Source of the DNA: Paenirhizobium cremeum
Lineage (GTDB): Bacteria > Pseudomonadota > Alphaproteobacteria > Rhizobiales > Rhizobiaceae
DNA: 64,000 nucleotides
Assembly: GCF_022884085.1 (NCBI RefSeq)
Contig: NZ_JAGGCS010000006.1
Coordinates: 163,531-227,530 of the forward strand
Reading direction: 5' to 3'
The number at the start of each line of letters is the position of its first letter. The stretch's first letter is position 1. Of this stretch, positions 1-10,084 are shown in pieces. The translations under genes were made by a program, and so were the position numbers. The notes under the pieces were generated by a model, which did not search any database, was not told the DNA's origin, and saw only the letters and a list, made by a program, of their open reading frames with translations.

Positions 1-95
1 TCCTTCCGATTATGGAGTGGAAAGCGCTTTCGCATGGTCTTCCGGGATGCTATGGCCCGGCGCTCAGTTCGGGCAAAAGACACAAGATGTAGGAT

Positions 96-1244
96 ATGGG
101 CGTGAAGAACAGGGATCGCCGACCGATGCGCAGCGGGCCGGGAGGCTCTTCTGCGGGCGCAAGCCGGCCAGGTCCGCGCGGCGGCAAGGACGGTGCCAAG
201 GGATCTGCCGGTAAGGGACGCGAAGAGCGGCCCCGCGCTGCCGACAAGCGCCCGCCACGGGCCGAAGCCGAGGCCTCTTCCGTCAGGGTGGCGGCCGAGC
301 CGGCGCGCGCCCTGATGATCCGGACCGGTGAACCGCCTGCCGAACGTGTGCCCCTGATCCTTGAATCGCCGGGAGCCGGTGACTTCCACCTGATCGACAG
401 CGGCGAAGGCCTGAAACTCGAACAGTACGGCCCTTATCGCATCGTCCGGCCAGAGGCCCAGGCCCTCTGGCCGAAGGCTCTTCCGTCGCATGTCTGGGAG
501 CGCGCCGATGCCATTTTCACGGGCGACACCGACGAGGACGGCATGGGTCGATGGCGCTTCCCGCGCGAGGCGTTGGGCGAAACCTGGCCGCTTTCTCTGC
601 TCGGCATCGATTTTCTCGGGCGCTTTACCTCTTTCCGCCATGTCGGTGTGTTCCCCGAGCAGATCGCTCACTGGACATGGATGAAGGAGCGGGTCGAGGA
701 AGCGGGAAGGCCGCTCAAGGTGTTGAACCTGTTCGGCTACACCGGTGTTGCCTCGCTGGTTGCAGCTTCCGTCGGCGCCGAGGTCACGCATGTCGACGCC
801 TCGAAGAAGGCGATCGGCTGGGCGCGCGAAAATCAGGCGTTGAGCCGTCTGGACAGGGCGCCGATCCGCTGGATTTGCGAGGACGCGATGAAGTTCATCC
901 AGCGGGAAGAGCGTCGTGGCAGCCGCTACGACATCATTCTCACGGACCCGCCGAAATTCGGGCGCGGACCCAATGGCGAGGTCTGGCAGCTTTTCGATCA
1001 CCTGCCCCTGATGCTCGATATATGCCGGGAACTGCTCTCGCCGAAGGCGCTCGGACTGGTGCTGACGGCCTATTCGATCCGGGCCAGTTTCTACTCGATC
1101 CACGAACTGATGCGTGAAACCATGCGCGGCAAGGGCGGCATCGTCGAATCAGGCGAACTGGTGATCCGCGAAGCCGGTCTCGACGGCAAGACGCCCGGCC
1201 GGGCGCTTTCCACCTCCCTTTTCAGCCGCTGGGTGCCGAAATGA
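96..1244 (+). CDS. class I SAM-dependent rRNA methyltransferase (RlmI-like, COG1092)
   Basis: Predicted S-adenosylmethionine-dependent RNA methyltransferase of 382 aa. The SAM-binding motif I reads LNLFGYTGVASL at about residues 210-221, followed by an acidic motif II (VDAS). The catalytic-type motif IV is TDPPKF at about 282-287, typical of the RlmI/RlmK rRNA cytosine methyltransferase group. Residues 1 to about 70 are very rich in Gly, Arg, Lys, Ala and Pro and look disordered; this tail stands where RlmI proteins carry a PUA domain. The recognisable fold begins near Met73, so a shorter start is possible. It overlaps the next methyltransferase gene by four bases (ATGA), which suggests co-translation. 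The target base cannot be read from sequence. Confidence 0.85.
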   Translation: MGVKNRDRRPMRSGPGGSSAGASRPGPRGGKDGAKGSAGKGREERPRAADKRPPRAEAEASSVRVAAEPARALMIRTGEPPAERVPLILESPGAGDFHLIDSGEGLKLEQYGPYRIVRPEAQALWPKALPSHVWERADAIFTGDTDEDGMGRWRFPREALGETWPLSLLGIDFLGRFTSFRHVGVFPEQIAHWTWMKERVEEAGRPLKVLNLFGYTGVASLVAASVGAEVTHVDASKKAIGWARENQALSRLDRAPIRWICEDAMKFIQREERRGSRYDIILTDPPKFGRGPNGEVWQLFDHLPLMLDICRELLSPKALGLVLTAYSIRASFYSIHELMRETMRGKGGIVESGELVIREAGLDGKTPGRALSTSLFSRWVPK

Positions 1245-2101
1245 ACGACGATTTCAGGAACGATGGCGCGCGGCGCGTTGGCCAGGTGAAGGAAATCACC
1301 AGCCTTGCCAACCCGATCGTCAAGGACATCAAGGCGCTTGCGCAGAAAAAGGCGCGCGACGAGACGAAGACCTTCATGGCCGAGGGGCTTAAGCTGGTGA
1401 TCGACGCGCTCGATCTCGGCTGGACGATCAGGACGCTCGTCTATTCCAAGGCAGCCAAGGGTAAGCCGCTGGTCGAGAAGGTTGCCGCCCGCACGGTCGC
1501 CTCGGGCGGACTGGTGCTCGAGGTTTCCGAAAAGGTCATGTCGGCAATCACCCGTCGCGACAATCCGCAGATGGTGGCCGGCATCTTCGACCAGCGCTGG
1601 AAGGCCCTCAAGGATGTGAGGCCTGTCGGCAGCGAGACCTGGGTGGCGCTCGATCGTGTGCGTGATCCCGGCAATCTCGGGACGATCATCCGTACAGCCG
1701 ATGCAGCCGGCGCTTCCGGGGTCATGCTGGTCGGCGATTGCACCGATCCGTTTTCGCTGGAAACCGTCCGCGCGACGATGGGGTCTTTGTTTGCGGTTCC
1801 CCTGGTGCGCACGAGTGCCGCTGATTTCCTCAAATGGAAGGGCTCATGCGGCGCGCGCCTGGTTGCAACGCATCTGGCCGGTTCCGTCGACTACCGCACC
1901 ATCGACTATCGCAGCAAGCCCGTGATCCTGATGATGGGCAACGAGCAGTCGGGCCTGCCGGACGATCTGGCCGGTGCGGCCGACGCGCTGGCGCGCATCC
2001 CCCAGACGGGGCGCGCCGACTCGCTGAATCTCGCGGTTGCGACCGGCGTCATGCTGTTCGAGGTACGACGCCATCTCCTTGCTCTCGACGGAAGCCGATG
2101 A
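1241..2101 (+). CDS. TrmH/SpoU-family RNA methyltransferase
   Basis: Predicted SPOUT-class 2'-O-ribose methyltransferase of 286 aa. The N-terminal part resembles the SpoU substrate-binding domain ([15 protein letters not shown]). The C-terminal half carries the three trefoil-knot motifs: [19 protein letters not shown] at about 142-160, GNEQSGLP at about 233-240 and [14 protein letters not shown] near 261-274. It is closest in layout to the RlmB/TsnR/TrmH group; the modified nucleotide is not predictable. The start overlaps the stop of the upstream methyltransferase, and its own stop overlaps the lspA start in an ATGA tetranucleotide, so the three genes look like one translationally coupled unit. 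Confidence 0.88.
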   Translation: MNDDFRNDGARRVGQVKEITSLANPIVKDIKALAQKKARDETKTFMAEGLKLVIDALDLGWTIRTLVYSKAAKGKPLVEKVAARTVASGGLVLEVSEKVMSAITRRDNPQMVAGIFDQRWKALKDVRPVGSETWVALDRVRDPGNLGTIIRTADAAGASGVMLVGDCTDPFSLETVRATMGSLFAVPLVRTSAADFLKWKGSCGARLVATHLAGSVDYRTIDYRSKPVILMMGNEQSGLPDDLAGAADALARIPQTGRADSLNLAVATGVMLFEVRRHLLALDGSR

Positions 2102-2589
2102 CGACATTTCTGGAAAGACTGACGCGGCCCTTCGCGGCCTTCGTGCTCATCGTGCTGATGCTGGTGCTGGACCAGGCGATCAAATATGCCGTGGAGCTTT
2201 ACCTGCCGCTGAACGAGGCCGTGCCGGTGATGCCGATGCTGGCGCTCTACCGCACCTATAATCTCGGCGTTGCCTTTTCCATGCTGTCCGATACCAGCGG
2301 CTGGTTCATCGTCACTCTGCGGTTGACGATCGTGGCATTCGTGCTCTGGCTCTGGCATCGCACCGGGCGCGACCACCATTTCGCGCATCTCGGCTTCGCC
2401 CTCATTATCGCCGGCGCGCTCGGCAATTTGATCGATCGTTTTGTCTACGGCCATGTTATTGATTATATATTGTTCCACACGCGGACGTGGTCCTTCGCTG
2501 TCTTCAACCTCGCGGACAGCCTGATTACCATCGGCGCCGGGTTTATCTTGCTGGATGAAGTGCTGGCGCACAGGCGAGCGAAAGTGTAG
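2098..2589 (+). CDS. lspA: lipoprotein signal peptidase (signal peptidase II)
   Basis: Inner-membrane aspartyl protease that removes the signal peptide from diacylglyceryl-modified prolipoproteins. The protein is 163 aa, the normal family length, with four hydrophobic segments (about 12-30, 68-87, 95-112, 132-153). The two catalytic aspartates are visible as D113 in [10 protein letters not shown] and D140 in FNLADS, and the family Asn and Gly residues around them are kept. I start it at the ATG at 2098, which overlaps the upstream stop (ATGA); the frame stays open upstream but that part is only shadow of the previous gene. The apolipoprotein acyltransferase lnt, the next enzyme in the same pathway, lies at about 24.9 kb. 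Confidence 0.95.
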   Translation: MTTFLERLTRPFAAFVLIVLMLVLDQAIKYAVELYLPLNEAVPVMPMLALYRTYNLGVAFSMLSDTSGWFIVTLRLTIVAFVLWLWHRTGRDHHFAHLGFALIIAGALGNLIDRFVYGHVIDYILFHTRTWSFAVFNLADSLITIGAGFILLDEVLAHRRAKV

Positions 2590-2675
2590 GCTTCAACCAT
2601 GTCGCACGCAGGCAAAAAAATGACGGCATCGCCGCGCATCCCGGACATTACGGGGCCACGTAAACGTGACAGTCT

Positions 2676-2693
2676 CTGTCACTTTCTTGTCGT
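2676..2693 (+). promoter_or_regulatory. candidate Pho box upstream of olsB
   Basis: Two heptamers, CTGTCAC (2676-2682) and TTGTCGT (2687-2693), are in direct repeat with four bases between them. This is the 11-bp periodicity of PhoB binding sites (CTGTCAT-N4-CTGTCAT). The site lies 45 bases upstream of olsB. Phosphate limitation is known to increase ornithine-lipid synthesis through PhoB in Sinorhizobium, so the position makes sense. An overlapping inverted repeat GTGACAG...CTGTCAC also exists. This is a reading of the sequence by eye. Confidence 0.6.
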
Positions 2694-2737
2694 ACAGCCG
2701 TGTTTTATCACCTCTAGCTTAACCTGGACGAGTCGCG

Positions 2738-3616
2738 ATGAGCATTGAACTTCTGGATGGAAAGTCCCTGCTTGATGGCGGCGCAGCGTCCGCGACCTCC
2801 GCTCAGCCGGATTCCGAGGGCTTGCTCGGCCGTATAGGCTCGCTGGAAACGAGGCTTGCGCGAAACGAGCGCGAGATCGATGCCGCCCAGGCGGTGCGTT
2901 ATCGTGTCTTCGTCGAGGAGATGAAGGCTCAGGTTGCGCCGGAAGCGGCTCGCCGCCAGCGTGACGTCGATACCTGGGATGCCATTTGCGATCACCTGCT
3001 GGTGCTCGATCGTTCGCTCGAAGGCGATCCGGAAGACCAGATCGTTGGCACCTACCGCCTGTTACGGCACGAAGTGGCCATGGCCCATGGTGGTTTTTAT
3101 TCGGATTCGGAGTTCGCGATCAGCGAACTGGTCGCCCGCCATCCCGAAAAACGGTTCATGGAGCTCGGTCGTTCCTGCGTCCTGCCCGCCTACCGCACCA
3201 AACGTACCGTCGAGCTCCTGTGGCAGGGCTGCTGGGCTTATGCGCTTCTCCATCGCGCCGACGCGATGTTCGGCTGCGGCTCTTTCCCAGGGGTTCACCC
3301 CGAAGAGCATGCATTGGCGCTGTCCTTCCTGCATCACAATACCGGCGTTCGCGGTGAGTGGACAGTTTCGGCAAAGCCGGAACTCTATCGCGAGATGGAC
3401 CTGATGCCGGTCGAGGCGATCAATGCCCGCAAGGCGCTTTCCGCCATGCCGCCGCTGATTAAAGGCTATCTGCGCCTTGGCGCCATGGTCGGAAACGGTG
3501 CCGTGGTGGATCATGCCTTCAACACCACGGACGTGCTGATCGTGCTTCCGATCAAGAGCATTTCGGGCCGCTACGTGAATTATTATGGCGCGGACGCCGG
3601 CCGATTCTCCAGCTGA
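2738..3616 (+). CDS. olsB: L-ornithine N(alpha)-acyltransferase (ornithine lipid synthesis)
   Basis: Predicted GNAT-like acyltransferase of 292 aa that transfers a 3-hydroxyacyl group from acyl-ACP to the alpha-amino group of ornithine, making lyso-ornithine lipid. Support comes from the arrangement AVRYRVFVEEM near residue 51-61, the acyl-transfer segment ELGRSCVLPAYR around 142-153, and overall similarity to OlsB/PlsC-like GNAT proteins of rhizobia. The position, between lspA and an NADP malic enzyme, matches the Sinorhizobium olsB neighbourhood as I remember it. It stands alone with its own upstream region holding a Pho-box-like repeat, so phosphate-controlled expression is likely. The second enzyme (OlsA) is not in the window. 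Confidence 0.85.
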   Translation: MSIELLDGKSLLDGGAASATSAQPDSEGLLGRIGSLETRLARNEREIDAAQAVRYRVFVEEMKAQVAPEAARRQRDVDTWDAICDHLLVLDRSLEGDPEDQIVGTYRLLRHEVAMAHGGFYSDSEFAISELVARHPEKRFMELGRSCVLPAYRTKRTVELLWQGCWAYALLHRADAMFGCGSFPGVHPEEHALALSFLHHNTGVRGEWTVSAKPELYREMDLMPVEAINARKALSAMPPLIKGYLRLGAMVGNGAVVDHAFNTTDVLIVLPIKSISGRYVNYYGADAGRFSS

Positions 3617-3631
3617 TAAGCTGCCAGGCAT

Positions 3632-3802
3632 TCAATCCGGCAGGATCGTGCAAGCGTCGAAGGGCAAGTCGCCCTTCTGGCGTTCGCTCATGGCCGCAAT
3701 TTCCGGATGGCTGAGCGGATCGCGCCGATAGGCGGTACGGCCTTCATGGGACCTGACGATACGGCGAAACAGGTCGGTCCAGATCAAGAATATCTTGAGC
3801 AT
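3632..3802 (-). CDS. small DUF1127-like protein
   Basis: Short protein (56 aa from the start chosen here). It begins MLKIFLIWTDLFRRIV and ends with RRDPLSHPEIAAMSERQ followed by GDLPFD, resembling the short arginine-rich DUF1127/YjiS-like proteins common in rhizobia. I place the start at the ATG at 3802 because GGAG stands about nine bases upstream. A longer 87-residue frame starting at 3895 exists, but its extra N-terminus does not look like the family. Some DUF1127 proteins affect RNA turnover and phosphate or carbon metabolism in Agrobacterium; nothing in this sequence fixes the role of this one. It is transcribed away from the LysR gene. Confidence 0.6.
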   Translation of the reverse strand: MLKIFLIWTDLFRRIVRSHEGRTAYRRDPLSHPEIAAMSERQKGDLPFDACTILPD

Positions 3803-3914
3803 GGTGCGAACTCCGGTTTTGAGAAAATGAAAAAGGTTTTCTATTCCAGTAACGTAGTCCTGTGTTGTGCGATCATCCATTGATGAATTCGGCAAGCGAT
3901 TGTAGATTTTCTAT

Positions 3915-4871
3915 ATGCGTAACCTGAACGTGATAACCCTGAACGGCTTGCGGGCGGTCGAGGCGGTCGGTCGTCTCGGTTCGCTGCAGGCTGCCGCGGA
4001 TGAACTCGGCGTGACGATCGGTGCGGTCAGCCAGCAGATCATCAAGTGCGAGACACAGCTCGGGCGCACGCTTTTTGCGCGCGAGCCCCGAGGCCTCGTG
4101 GCGCTGCCGGGCGCCAGAGAGTTCCTGGCACGACTGACGGAGGCCTTTGGAGGTCTTTCCCGGGCGGTGGAAGTGGTGCGCCATGAGCGCGATGACGTAC
4201 TGACGATCTCGGTCGCACCCGTCTTTGCCGCGCGATGGCTCGTTTTCAGGCTCGGGCTCTTTGCCGAGCGTTATCCGAACATCCGTATCCGGCTCGATGC
4301 CACCGACCGCCTTGCCGACCCCAATGTCGGCGATGTCGATCTCTGTATCCGGGTTGGAAAAGGTCGCTGGCCGGGCGTACGGGCCGACCTGCTTCTGCAG
4401 CTGCGTGTCTTTCCCGTCTGTACGCCGGCACTGGCCGCCAGCCTCTCTTCGCCTGCGGATCTTCTTGATATGCCGTGGGTTGTTGACGCGCGCGCCCTGT
4501 TTTCGCGTGATGTCTGGCTTGAATGTGCGGGGTTGCCGGTTGGCCGGGTTGCCGGACGACATGTGTTCAATGAGGCGTCGCTATGCCTCGATGCGGTGAT
4601 CGCCGGCCAGGGTGTCATGTTGGCCTGGCAGACATTGGCGTCCCATGCAATCCAGAGCGGACAGTTGGTCGTGCCCTTCGGACCTTTCGCCGCAACTGGG
4701 GACGGGCATTACCTGGTAACGGCTGAAAATGCATCCCACGATCCGAAGGTCGAGGCCTTCGGATCGTGGCTGCGCGAGGCTCTCGCCGCCGACATGGCGG
4801 CACTCGAAGGTTTCGTCCGGTCGGCGGGCATCGATCCGGACGAAGCGAGCCGGGATCAGAGCGCGTTATAG
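3915..4871 (+). CDS. LysR-family transcriptional regulator (GcvA-like)
   Basis: DNA-binding regulator of 318 aa. An N-terminal winged helix-turn-helix occupies about residues 5-65 (LGSLQAAADELGVTIGAVSQ and the downstream LFAREPRG), and a periplasmic-binding-protein-like effector domain fills about 90-300. The wording LNGLRAVEAVGRLGSLQAAA and the TDRLADPNVGDVDLCIRVGKG segment are typical of the GcvA-like subgroup. The effector is unknown. It is divergent from the small DUF1127-like gene, which is a candidate target through the shared intergenic region (3803-3914). Its 3' end overlaps the end of the convergent malic enzyme gene by 16 bases. Confidence 0.88.
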   Translation: MRNLNVITLNGLRAVEAVGRLGSLQAAADELGVTIGAVSQQIIKCETQLGRTLFAREPRGLVALPGAREFLARLTEAFGGLSRAVEVVRHERDDVLTISVAPVFAARWLVFRLGLFAERYPNIRIRLDATDRLADPNVGDVDLCIRVGKGRWPGVRADLLLQLRVFPVCTPALAASLSSPADLLDMPWVVDARALFSRDVWLECAGLPVGRVAGRHVFNEASLCLDAVIAGQGVMLAWQTLASHAIQSGQLVVPFGPFAATGDGHYLVTAENASHDPKVEAFGSWLREALAADMAALEGFVRSAGIDPDEASRDQSAL

Positions 4872-7138
4872 GCTGCGATCATCGCCATATTGACGATGTC
4901 CGTATCCTTGGCGCCCATCTGGGCGATCTGGACCGATTTTTCGAGGCCGACCAGAAGCGGGCCGATGACGGTCGATCCGCCGAGTTCCTGCAGCATTTTG
5001 GTGGAAATTGCCGCAGAATGGATCGCCGGCATCACGAGCACGTTGGCCGTGCCGGAGAGACGGCAGAACGGATACTGCTCCATGCGGTGGGCATTGAGCG
5101 CCACATCGGCTCCCATTTCCCCGTCATACTCGAAATCGACCTTGCGCTTGTCGAGGATCTTGACGGCCTCGCGCAGTCGCTCCGAGCGCTCGCCGGTCGG
5201 GTGGCCGAAAGTCGAGTATGCCAGAAGCGCGACGCGCGGCTGGTAACCCAAACGATGCGCGACGTGAGCGGCCTCCTCGGCGATATCGGCAAGCTCTTCC
5301 GCCGTCGGCATGTCGTGCACGGCGGTATCGGCCACCAGAACGGTACGGCCTCGCGTCAAGGCCAACGAAACGCCGATCACACGGTGGCCGGGCTGTGGGT
5401 CGATGCAGCGGCGGACGTCTTCCAGTGCGGTTGAATAATTGCGGGTGGTGCCGGTGACCATGGCATCGGCATCGCCGAGCGCCACCATGCAGGCGGCGAA
5501 ATGGTTACGATCCGTGTTGATGAGGCGCTGGCAGTCGCGGTGCAGGTAGCCTTTCCGCTGCAGGCGCGAATAGAGATATTCGGTGTAGGCCTCGACCCGC
5601 GTGGAAACGCGGGCGTTGACAAGCTCGATACCGGGACGGTCGAGATCGATGCCGGCGCGTTCGGCGGTCGCCCTCAACGGCTCGTCGCGGCCGAGCAGAA
5701 TGGCGGTGCCGAGGCCCTGGTTGGCAAAGGCGATTGCAGCGCGCATCACCTGTTCCTCTTCGCCCTCGGCGAAGACAACGCGCTTCGGATTCTGGCGCAC
5801 CCGCTCGTAGAGCTGTTGGGTGGTGGCGGCAATCGGGTCCTTGCGAGCGGAAAGTTCGCGCGCATAGGCGTCGAGATCGGTGATTTCCTTGCGTGCCACT
5901 CCGGTCTCCATTGCCGCGCGGGCCACCGCAACCGGGATGGAGGAAATAAGACGCGGATCGAAGGGTACCGGAATGATGTACTGCGCGCCGAACCTCGGCC
6001 GTTGGCCTTGATAGGCGGCGGCCACGTCATCCGGCACATCCTCGCGGGCGAGGGCGGCAAGTGCGTGGACCGCGGCGATCTTCATGGCGTCGTTGATCGA
6101 CGACGCGCGGACGTCGAGCGCGCCGCGGAAGATGTAGGGGAAACCGAGAACGTTGTTGACCTGGTTCGGATAGTCCGAACGCCCGGTCGCCATGATCGCG
6201 TCCGTCCGGATTTCGGCGACTTCTTCCGGCGTGATTTCCGGATCGGGATTGGCCATGGCGAAGATGATCGGGTTGGGTGCCATCGAGCGGATCATCTCGG
6301 CCGAAAACGCGCCCTTTTGGGAGAGGCCGAGCACGACGTCGGCGCCTTCCATCGCTTCCTTCAGCGTGCGACGGTCCGTCTTGACGGCATGGGCGGACTT
6401 CCACTGGTTCATCCCCTCGCTGCGGCCCTGGTAGATCACGCCCTTGGTATCGCAGAGGATGATGTTTTCGGGGTTGAAACCCATGGCCTTGATGAGCTCG
6501 ATGCAGGCGATGGCCGCTGCGCCTGCACCATTGCAGACGAGCTTCGTCGTTTTGAAGTCGCGGCCGGTCAGTTCGAGCGCATTGATGAGGCCGGCGGCGG
6601 CGATGATTGCGGTGCCGTGCTGGTCGTCATGAAAAACCGGGATGTCCATGAGTTCGCGAAGGCGCTGCTCGATGATGAAGCAGTCGGGCGCCTTGATGTC
6701 CTCAAGGTTGATACCGCCGAAGGAGGGCCCGAGATAGCGGACGCAGTTGATGAATTCCTCGACGTCCTGTGTATCGACTTCGAGGTCGATCGAATCGACG
6801 TCGGCAAAGCGCTTGAAGAGAACGGACTTGCCTTCCATGACGGGTTTCGAGGCGAGCGCCCCGAGATTGCCGAGGCCGAGGATCGCCGTGCCGTTGGAAA
6901 TGACGGCGACCATGTTGCCGCGGGTGGTGTAGTCATAGGCCGTGGCGGGATCGGCGGCGATCGCCTTGACCGGAACCGCGACGCCCGGTGAATAAGCGAG
7001 CGATAGGTCGCGTTGCGTGGCCATCGCCTTGGTCGGGGTGATTTCCAGCTTACCCGGGCGTCCCTGTGCGTGGAAATCCAGCGCTTCCTGTTCGGTAACG
7101 GATGTCTTGACGGCTTTCCCTTGATCCTTGCTTGGCAT
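4856..7138 (-). CDS. maeB: NADP-dependent malic enzyme with C-terminal phosphotransacetylase-like domain
   Basis: Oxidative decarboxylation of malate to pyruvate, supplying pyruvate and NADPH during growth on C4-dicarboxylates. The product is 760 aa from the ATG at 7138, preceded by GGGA; a frame opening ten codons earlier also exists. The N-terminal ~430 residues form the malic enzyme (malic motif DLSLAYSPGVAVPV; NAD(P)-binding segment LVCNGAGAAAIACIEL). The remainder resembles phosphate acetyltransferase (RVVFAEGEEEQVMRAA), usually regulatory and without transacetylase activity in this family. Size and location next to olsB and mutS fit the rhizobial Tme enzyme rather than NAD-specific Dme, but cofactor use is inferred from neighbourhood. 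Transcribed divergently from mutS. Confidence 0.9.
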   Translation of the reverse strand: MPSKDQGKAVKTSVTEQEALDFHAQGRPGKLEITPTKAMATQRDLSLAYSPGVAVPVKAIAADPATAYDYTTRGNMVAVISNGTAILGLGNLGALASKPVMEGKSVLFKRFADVDSIDLEVDTQDVEEFINCVRYLGPSFGGINLEDIKAPDCFIIEQRLRELMDIPVFHDDQHGTAIIAAAGLINALELTGRDFKTTKLVCNGAGAAAIACIELIKAMGFNPENIILCDTKGVIYQGRSEGMNQWKSAHAVKTDRRTLKEAMEGADVVLGLSQKGAFSAEMIRSMAPNPIIFAMANPDPEITPEEVAEIRTDAIMATGRSDYPNQVNNVLGFPYIFRGALDVRASSINDAMKIAAVHALAALAREDVPDDVAAAYQGQRPRFGAQYIIPVPFDPRLISSIPVAVARAAMETGVARKEITDLDAYARELSARKDPIAATTQQLYERVRQNPKRVVFAEGEEEQVMRAAIAFANQGLGTAILLGRDEPLRATAERAGIDLDRPGIELVNARVSTRVEAYTEYLYSRLQRKGYLHRDCQRLINTDRNHFAACMVALGDADAMVTGTTRNYSTALEDVRRCIDPQPGHRVIGVSLALTRGRTVLVADTAVHDMPTAEELADIAEEAAHVAHRLGYQPRVALLAYSTFGHPTGERSERLREAVKILDKRKVDFEYDGEMGADVALNAHRMEQYPFCRLSGTANVLVMPAIHSAAISTKMLQELGGSTVIGPLLVGLEKSVQIAQMGAKDTDIVNMAMIAAYNAL

Positions 7139-7252
7139 GTTCCCTCGAACCTTGTTGTGGGCAGCCATGCGTGCGGCTGTCCTTGGTGGTTGTTTTTGCT
7201 CGGCTTAGGTCGTTAGTGTTGCCCGACGTCTTTTTCAAGAAAACTTTGGCCC

Positions 7253-9988
7253 GTGACGATCAATACCGCGCCCGCAAACGAAGTCTTTAATGCCGCCGAG
7301 CTTGCCTCCGAGGAAAGTCGCGCCTCCGCGACCCCGATGATGGAGCAATATATCGAGATCAAGGCGGCCAATCCGGACAGCCTGCTTTTTTACCGGATGG
7401 GGGATTTCTACGAACTGTTTTTCGAGGATGCCGTCGAGGCGTCCCGCGCGCTCGGTATCACGCTCACCAAGCGCGGCCAGCATCTCGGCTATGACATTCC
7501 CATGTGCGGCGTGCCGGTGCATGCGGCCGACGACTACCTGCAAAAGCTGATCGCGCGGGGCTTCCGCGTCGCCGTCTGCGAACAGGTCGAGGACCCTGCG
7601 GAAGCCAAGAAGCGCGGTTCGAAATCCGTCGTGCGCCGTGACGTCGTGCGCCTCGTCACTCCCGGCACGCTGACCGAAGAGAAGCTTCTGTCGCCATCCG
7701 AATCGAACTATCTGATGGCGCTTGCCCGCATCCGTGGCGGCTCGACGCCGCAGCTCGCGCTGGCCTGGATCGATATCTCGACCGGCATCTTCCGACTGGC
7801 CGAGTCGGAAGAAGGCCGGCTTCTCGCCGACATTCTCCGGATCGAGCCGCGTGAACTGATCGTGCCCGACACGCTGTTCCACGATCCCGAAATGAAACCG
7901 GTCTTCGACGCGCTGGGGCGCGTGGTCGTGCCTCAGCCGGGCGTGCTGTTCGACAGCGCCACGGCTGAGACCCGTCTTGCCCGGTATTTCGGCGTTGGCA
8001 CACTTGATGGTTTCGGTTCTTTCAGCCGCGCCGAGATCGCAGCCGCGGCCGCTGCTGTCGCCTATGTCGAGAAGACCCAGATATCGGAGCGCCCCCCGCT
8101 CGGGCTTCCGGAGCGGCAAAGCGCGTCCTCGACGCTTTTCATCGATCCGGCGACGCGCGCCAATCTGGAGCTGGTCAAGACACTCTCCGGTGATCGTAAC
8201 GGATCGCTCCTGAAGGCGATCGACCGTACGGTGACCGGTGGCGGTGCCCGCCTTCTGGCCGAGCGGCTGATGTCGCCGCTGACCGATCCCTCGGCCATAT
8301 CCGCACGGCAGGACTCGATTGCCTTCATGCTGAGCGAATCGGCGCTGTGCGAACAACTGCATGACGCCTTGAAGCGGGTGCCGGACATGCCGCGGGCGCT
8401 TTCGCGGCTGGCGCTCGACCGTGGCGGGCCGCGCGATCTCGGAGCGATCCTGCAAGGTCTCGCTTCCGCCCGAGAAGTGGGCGAGCGACTGGCCGGTATG
8501 CCCCTGCCGGACGAACTCGCTGCTGCCGTCGCCGACCTCGCGGCGCTTCCCGTCTCCGTCGGCGAACTGCTCGCTTCGATGCTGGCGGACGATCTTCCCC
8601 TGCTGAAGCGTGATGGCGGATTCCTGAGGGAGGGTGCCGTTCCTGAACTCGACGAGGTCAGGGCGCTAAGGGATCAGTCGCGGCGTGTCATCGCCGGTCT
8701 CCAGCTGCAATATGCCGAGGAGACCGGCATCAAGTCGCTGAAGATCAAGCATAACAACGTACTTGGTTATTTCATTGAGGTGACCGCCGGAAACTCCGGC
8801 ACGATGACGGAGGGAGAGGCCGCCAAGGCCCGCTTCATCCATCGCCAGACGATGGCGAGCGCCATGCGCTTCACCACGACCGAGCTTGCCGATCTCGAAA
8901 GCCGTATCGCCAATGCCGCGGGTCAGGCGCTCGCCATTGAACTCGAAGCCTTCGATCGTATGCTGGCGGCTGTCGTCGCTGCGGCCGAGCCGATCAAGGC
9001 GGCGGCCCGTGCGCTTGCAGTCATCGATGTCGCGGCAGGTCTTGCGACGCTCGCCGAGGAGCAGGGCTATTGCCGTCCGCTGGTCGACGACAGCCGCATG
9101 TTCGCAATCGTCGCCGGCCGGCATCCGGTGGTCGAACAGGCGCTGCGCCGGCAGGCGGCAAGCCCCTTCATAGCCAACGACTGCAACCTGTCCCCGGATG
9201 GATCTGACGATACCGGGGCGATCTGGCTGCTGACCGGCCCGAACATGGGTGGTAAGTCGACTTTCCTGCGCCAGAACGCGCTGATCGCCATCATGGCACA
9301 GATGGGCTCCTTCGTACCGGCTGGCTCGGCCCATATCGGCGTCGTCGACCGGCTGTTTTCCCGTGTCGGTGCATCCGACGACCTCGCGCGCGGCCGTTCG
9401 ACCTTCATGGTCGAGATGGTCGAGACGGCGGCGATCCTCAATCAGGCCACCGACCGGTCGCTGGTCATCCTTGATGAAATCGGCCGAGGCACGGCGACCT
9501 TCGACGGCCTGTCGATTGCCTGGGCGGCCGTTGAACACCTGCATGAGGTAAACCGCTGCCGGGCGCTTTTCGCCACCCATTTCCATGAGTTGACGGTGCT
9601 GTCGGAAAAGCTGCTCAGGCTTTCCAACGTCACCATGCGGGTCAAGGAATGGGACGGCGACGTGATCTTCCTGCATGAGGTCGGTCCGGGCGCAGCCGAC
9701 CGATCCTACGGCATTCAGGTTGCGCGCCTTGCGGGCCTGCCGGCATCCGTTGTCTCCCGCGCCCGCGATGTGCTGAGCCGGCTGGAAGACGCCGACCGCA
9801 AGAACCCGGCAAGTTCGCTCATCGACGATCTGCCGCTGTTTCAGGTGGCGGTACGCCGCGAAGAGGCATCGAAGGCAGGCCCGTCCAAGGTGGAGGAGGC
9901 GTTGAAGGCTCTCGATCTCGACGACATGACACCGCGTCAGGCGCTCGAGGCGCTTTACGATCTCAAGAAACAACTTGGCAAGCCTTGA
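7253..9988 (+). CDS. mutS: DNA mismatch repair protein MutS
   Basis: Mismatch-recognition ATPase of 911 aa. The N-terminal mismatch-binding domain has the Phe-X-Glu signature in [11 protein letters not shown] (about 46-56). Connector, lever and clamp domains follow. The ABC-type ATPase carries Walker [11 protein letters not shown] at about 662-671, Walker [13 protein letters not shown] at about 742-753 and the downstream ATHFHELT. The start shown is GTG at 7253; no strong Shine-Dalgarno sequence is obvious, and the next in-frame ATG near [13 protein letters not shown] would remove about 30 residues without touching the mismatch-binding motif. MutL is not in the window. glnD follows after about 100 bases. 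Confidence 0.97.
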   Translation: MTINTAPANEVFNAAELASEESRASATPMMEQYIEIKAANPDSLLFYRMGDFYELFFEDAVEASRALGITLTKRGQHLGYDIPMCGVPVHAADDYLQKLIARGFRVAVCEQVEDPAEAKKRGSKSVVRRDVVRLVTPGTLTEEKLLSPSESNYLMALARIRGGSTPQLALAWIDISTGIFRLAESEEGRLLADILRIEPRELIVPDTLFHDPEMKPVFDALGRVVVPQPGVLFDSATAETRLARYFGVGTLDGFGSFSRAEIAAAAAAVAYVEKTQISERPPLGLPERQSASSTLFIDPATRANLELVKTLSGDRNGSLLKAIDRTVTGGGARLLAERLMSPLTDPSAISARQDSIAFMLSESALCEQLHDALKRVPDMPRALSRLALDRGGPRDLGAILQGLASAREVGERLAGMPLPDELAAAVADLAALPVSVGELLASMLADDLPLLKRDGGFLREGAVPELDEVRALRDQSRRVIAGLQLQYAEETGIKSLKIKHNNVLGYFIEVTAGNSGTMTEGEAAKARFIHRQTMASAMRFTTTELADLESRIANAAGQALAIELEAFDRMLAAVVAAAEPIKAAARALAVIDVAAGLATLAEEQGYCRPLVDDSRMFAIVAGRHPVVEQALRRQAASPFIANDCNLSPDGSDDTGAIWLLTGPNMGGKSTFLRQNALIAIMAQMGSFVPAGSAHIGVVDRLFSRVGASDDLARGRSTFMVEMVETAAILNQATDRSLVILDEIGRGTATFDGLSIAWAAVEHLHEVNRCRALFATHFHELTVLSEKLLRLSNVTMRVKEWDGDVIFLHEVGPGAADRSYGIQVARLAGLPASVVSRARDVLSRLEDADRKNPASSLIDDLPLFQVAVRREEASKAGPSKVEEALKALDLDDMTPRQALEALYDLKKQLGKP

Positions 9989-10084
9989 ACGCTAATATGC
10001 TTGTCCGGTGCGCCGCAAAGGCGCTATAGCGCCATCCGTCGCCGCCTTGAAAAAGCCGGCAAGCCACGAAAGCCTGCAGCAATA

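Noticed and set aside
17-258. three short open frames at the left edge
   Set aside because: They overlap the low-complexity start of the RlmI-like gene in other frames and have no motif.
5501-6991. 496-codon open frame on + opposite the malic enzyme gene
   Set aside because: Antisense shadow; no motif and no conserved domain pattern, while the minus-strand frame is an unmistakable malic enzyme.
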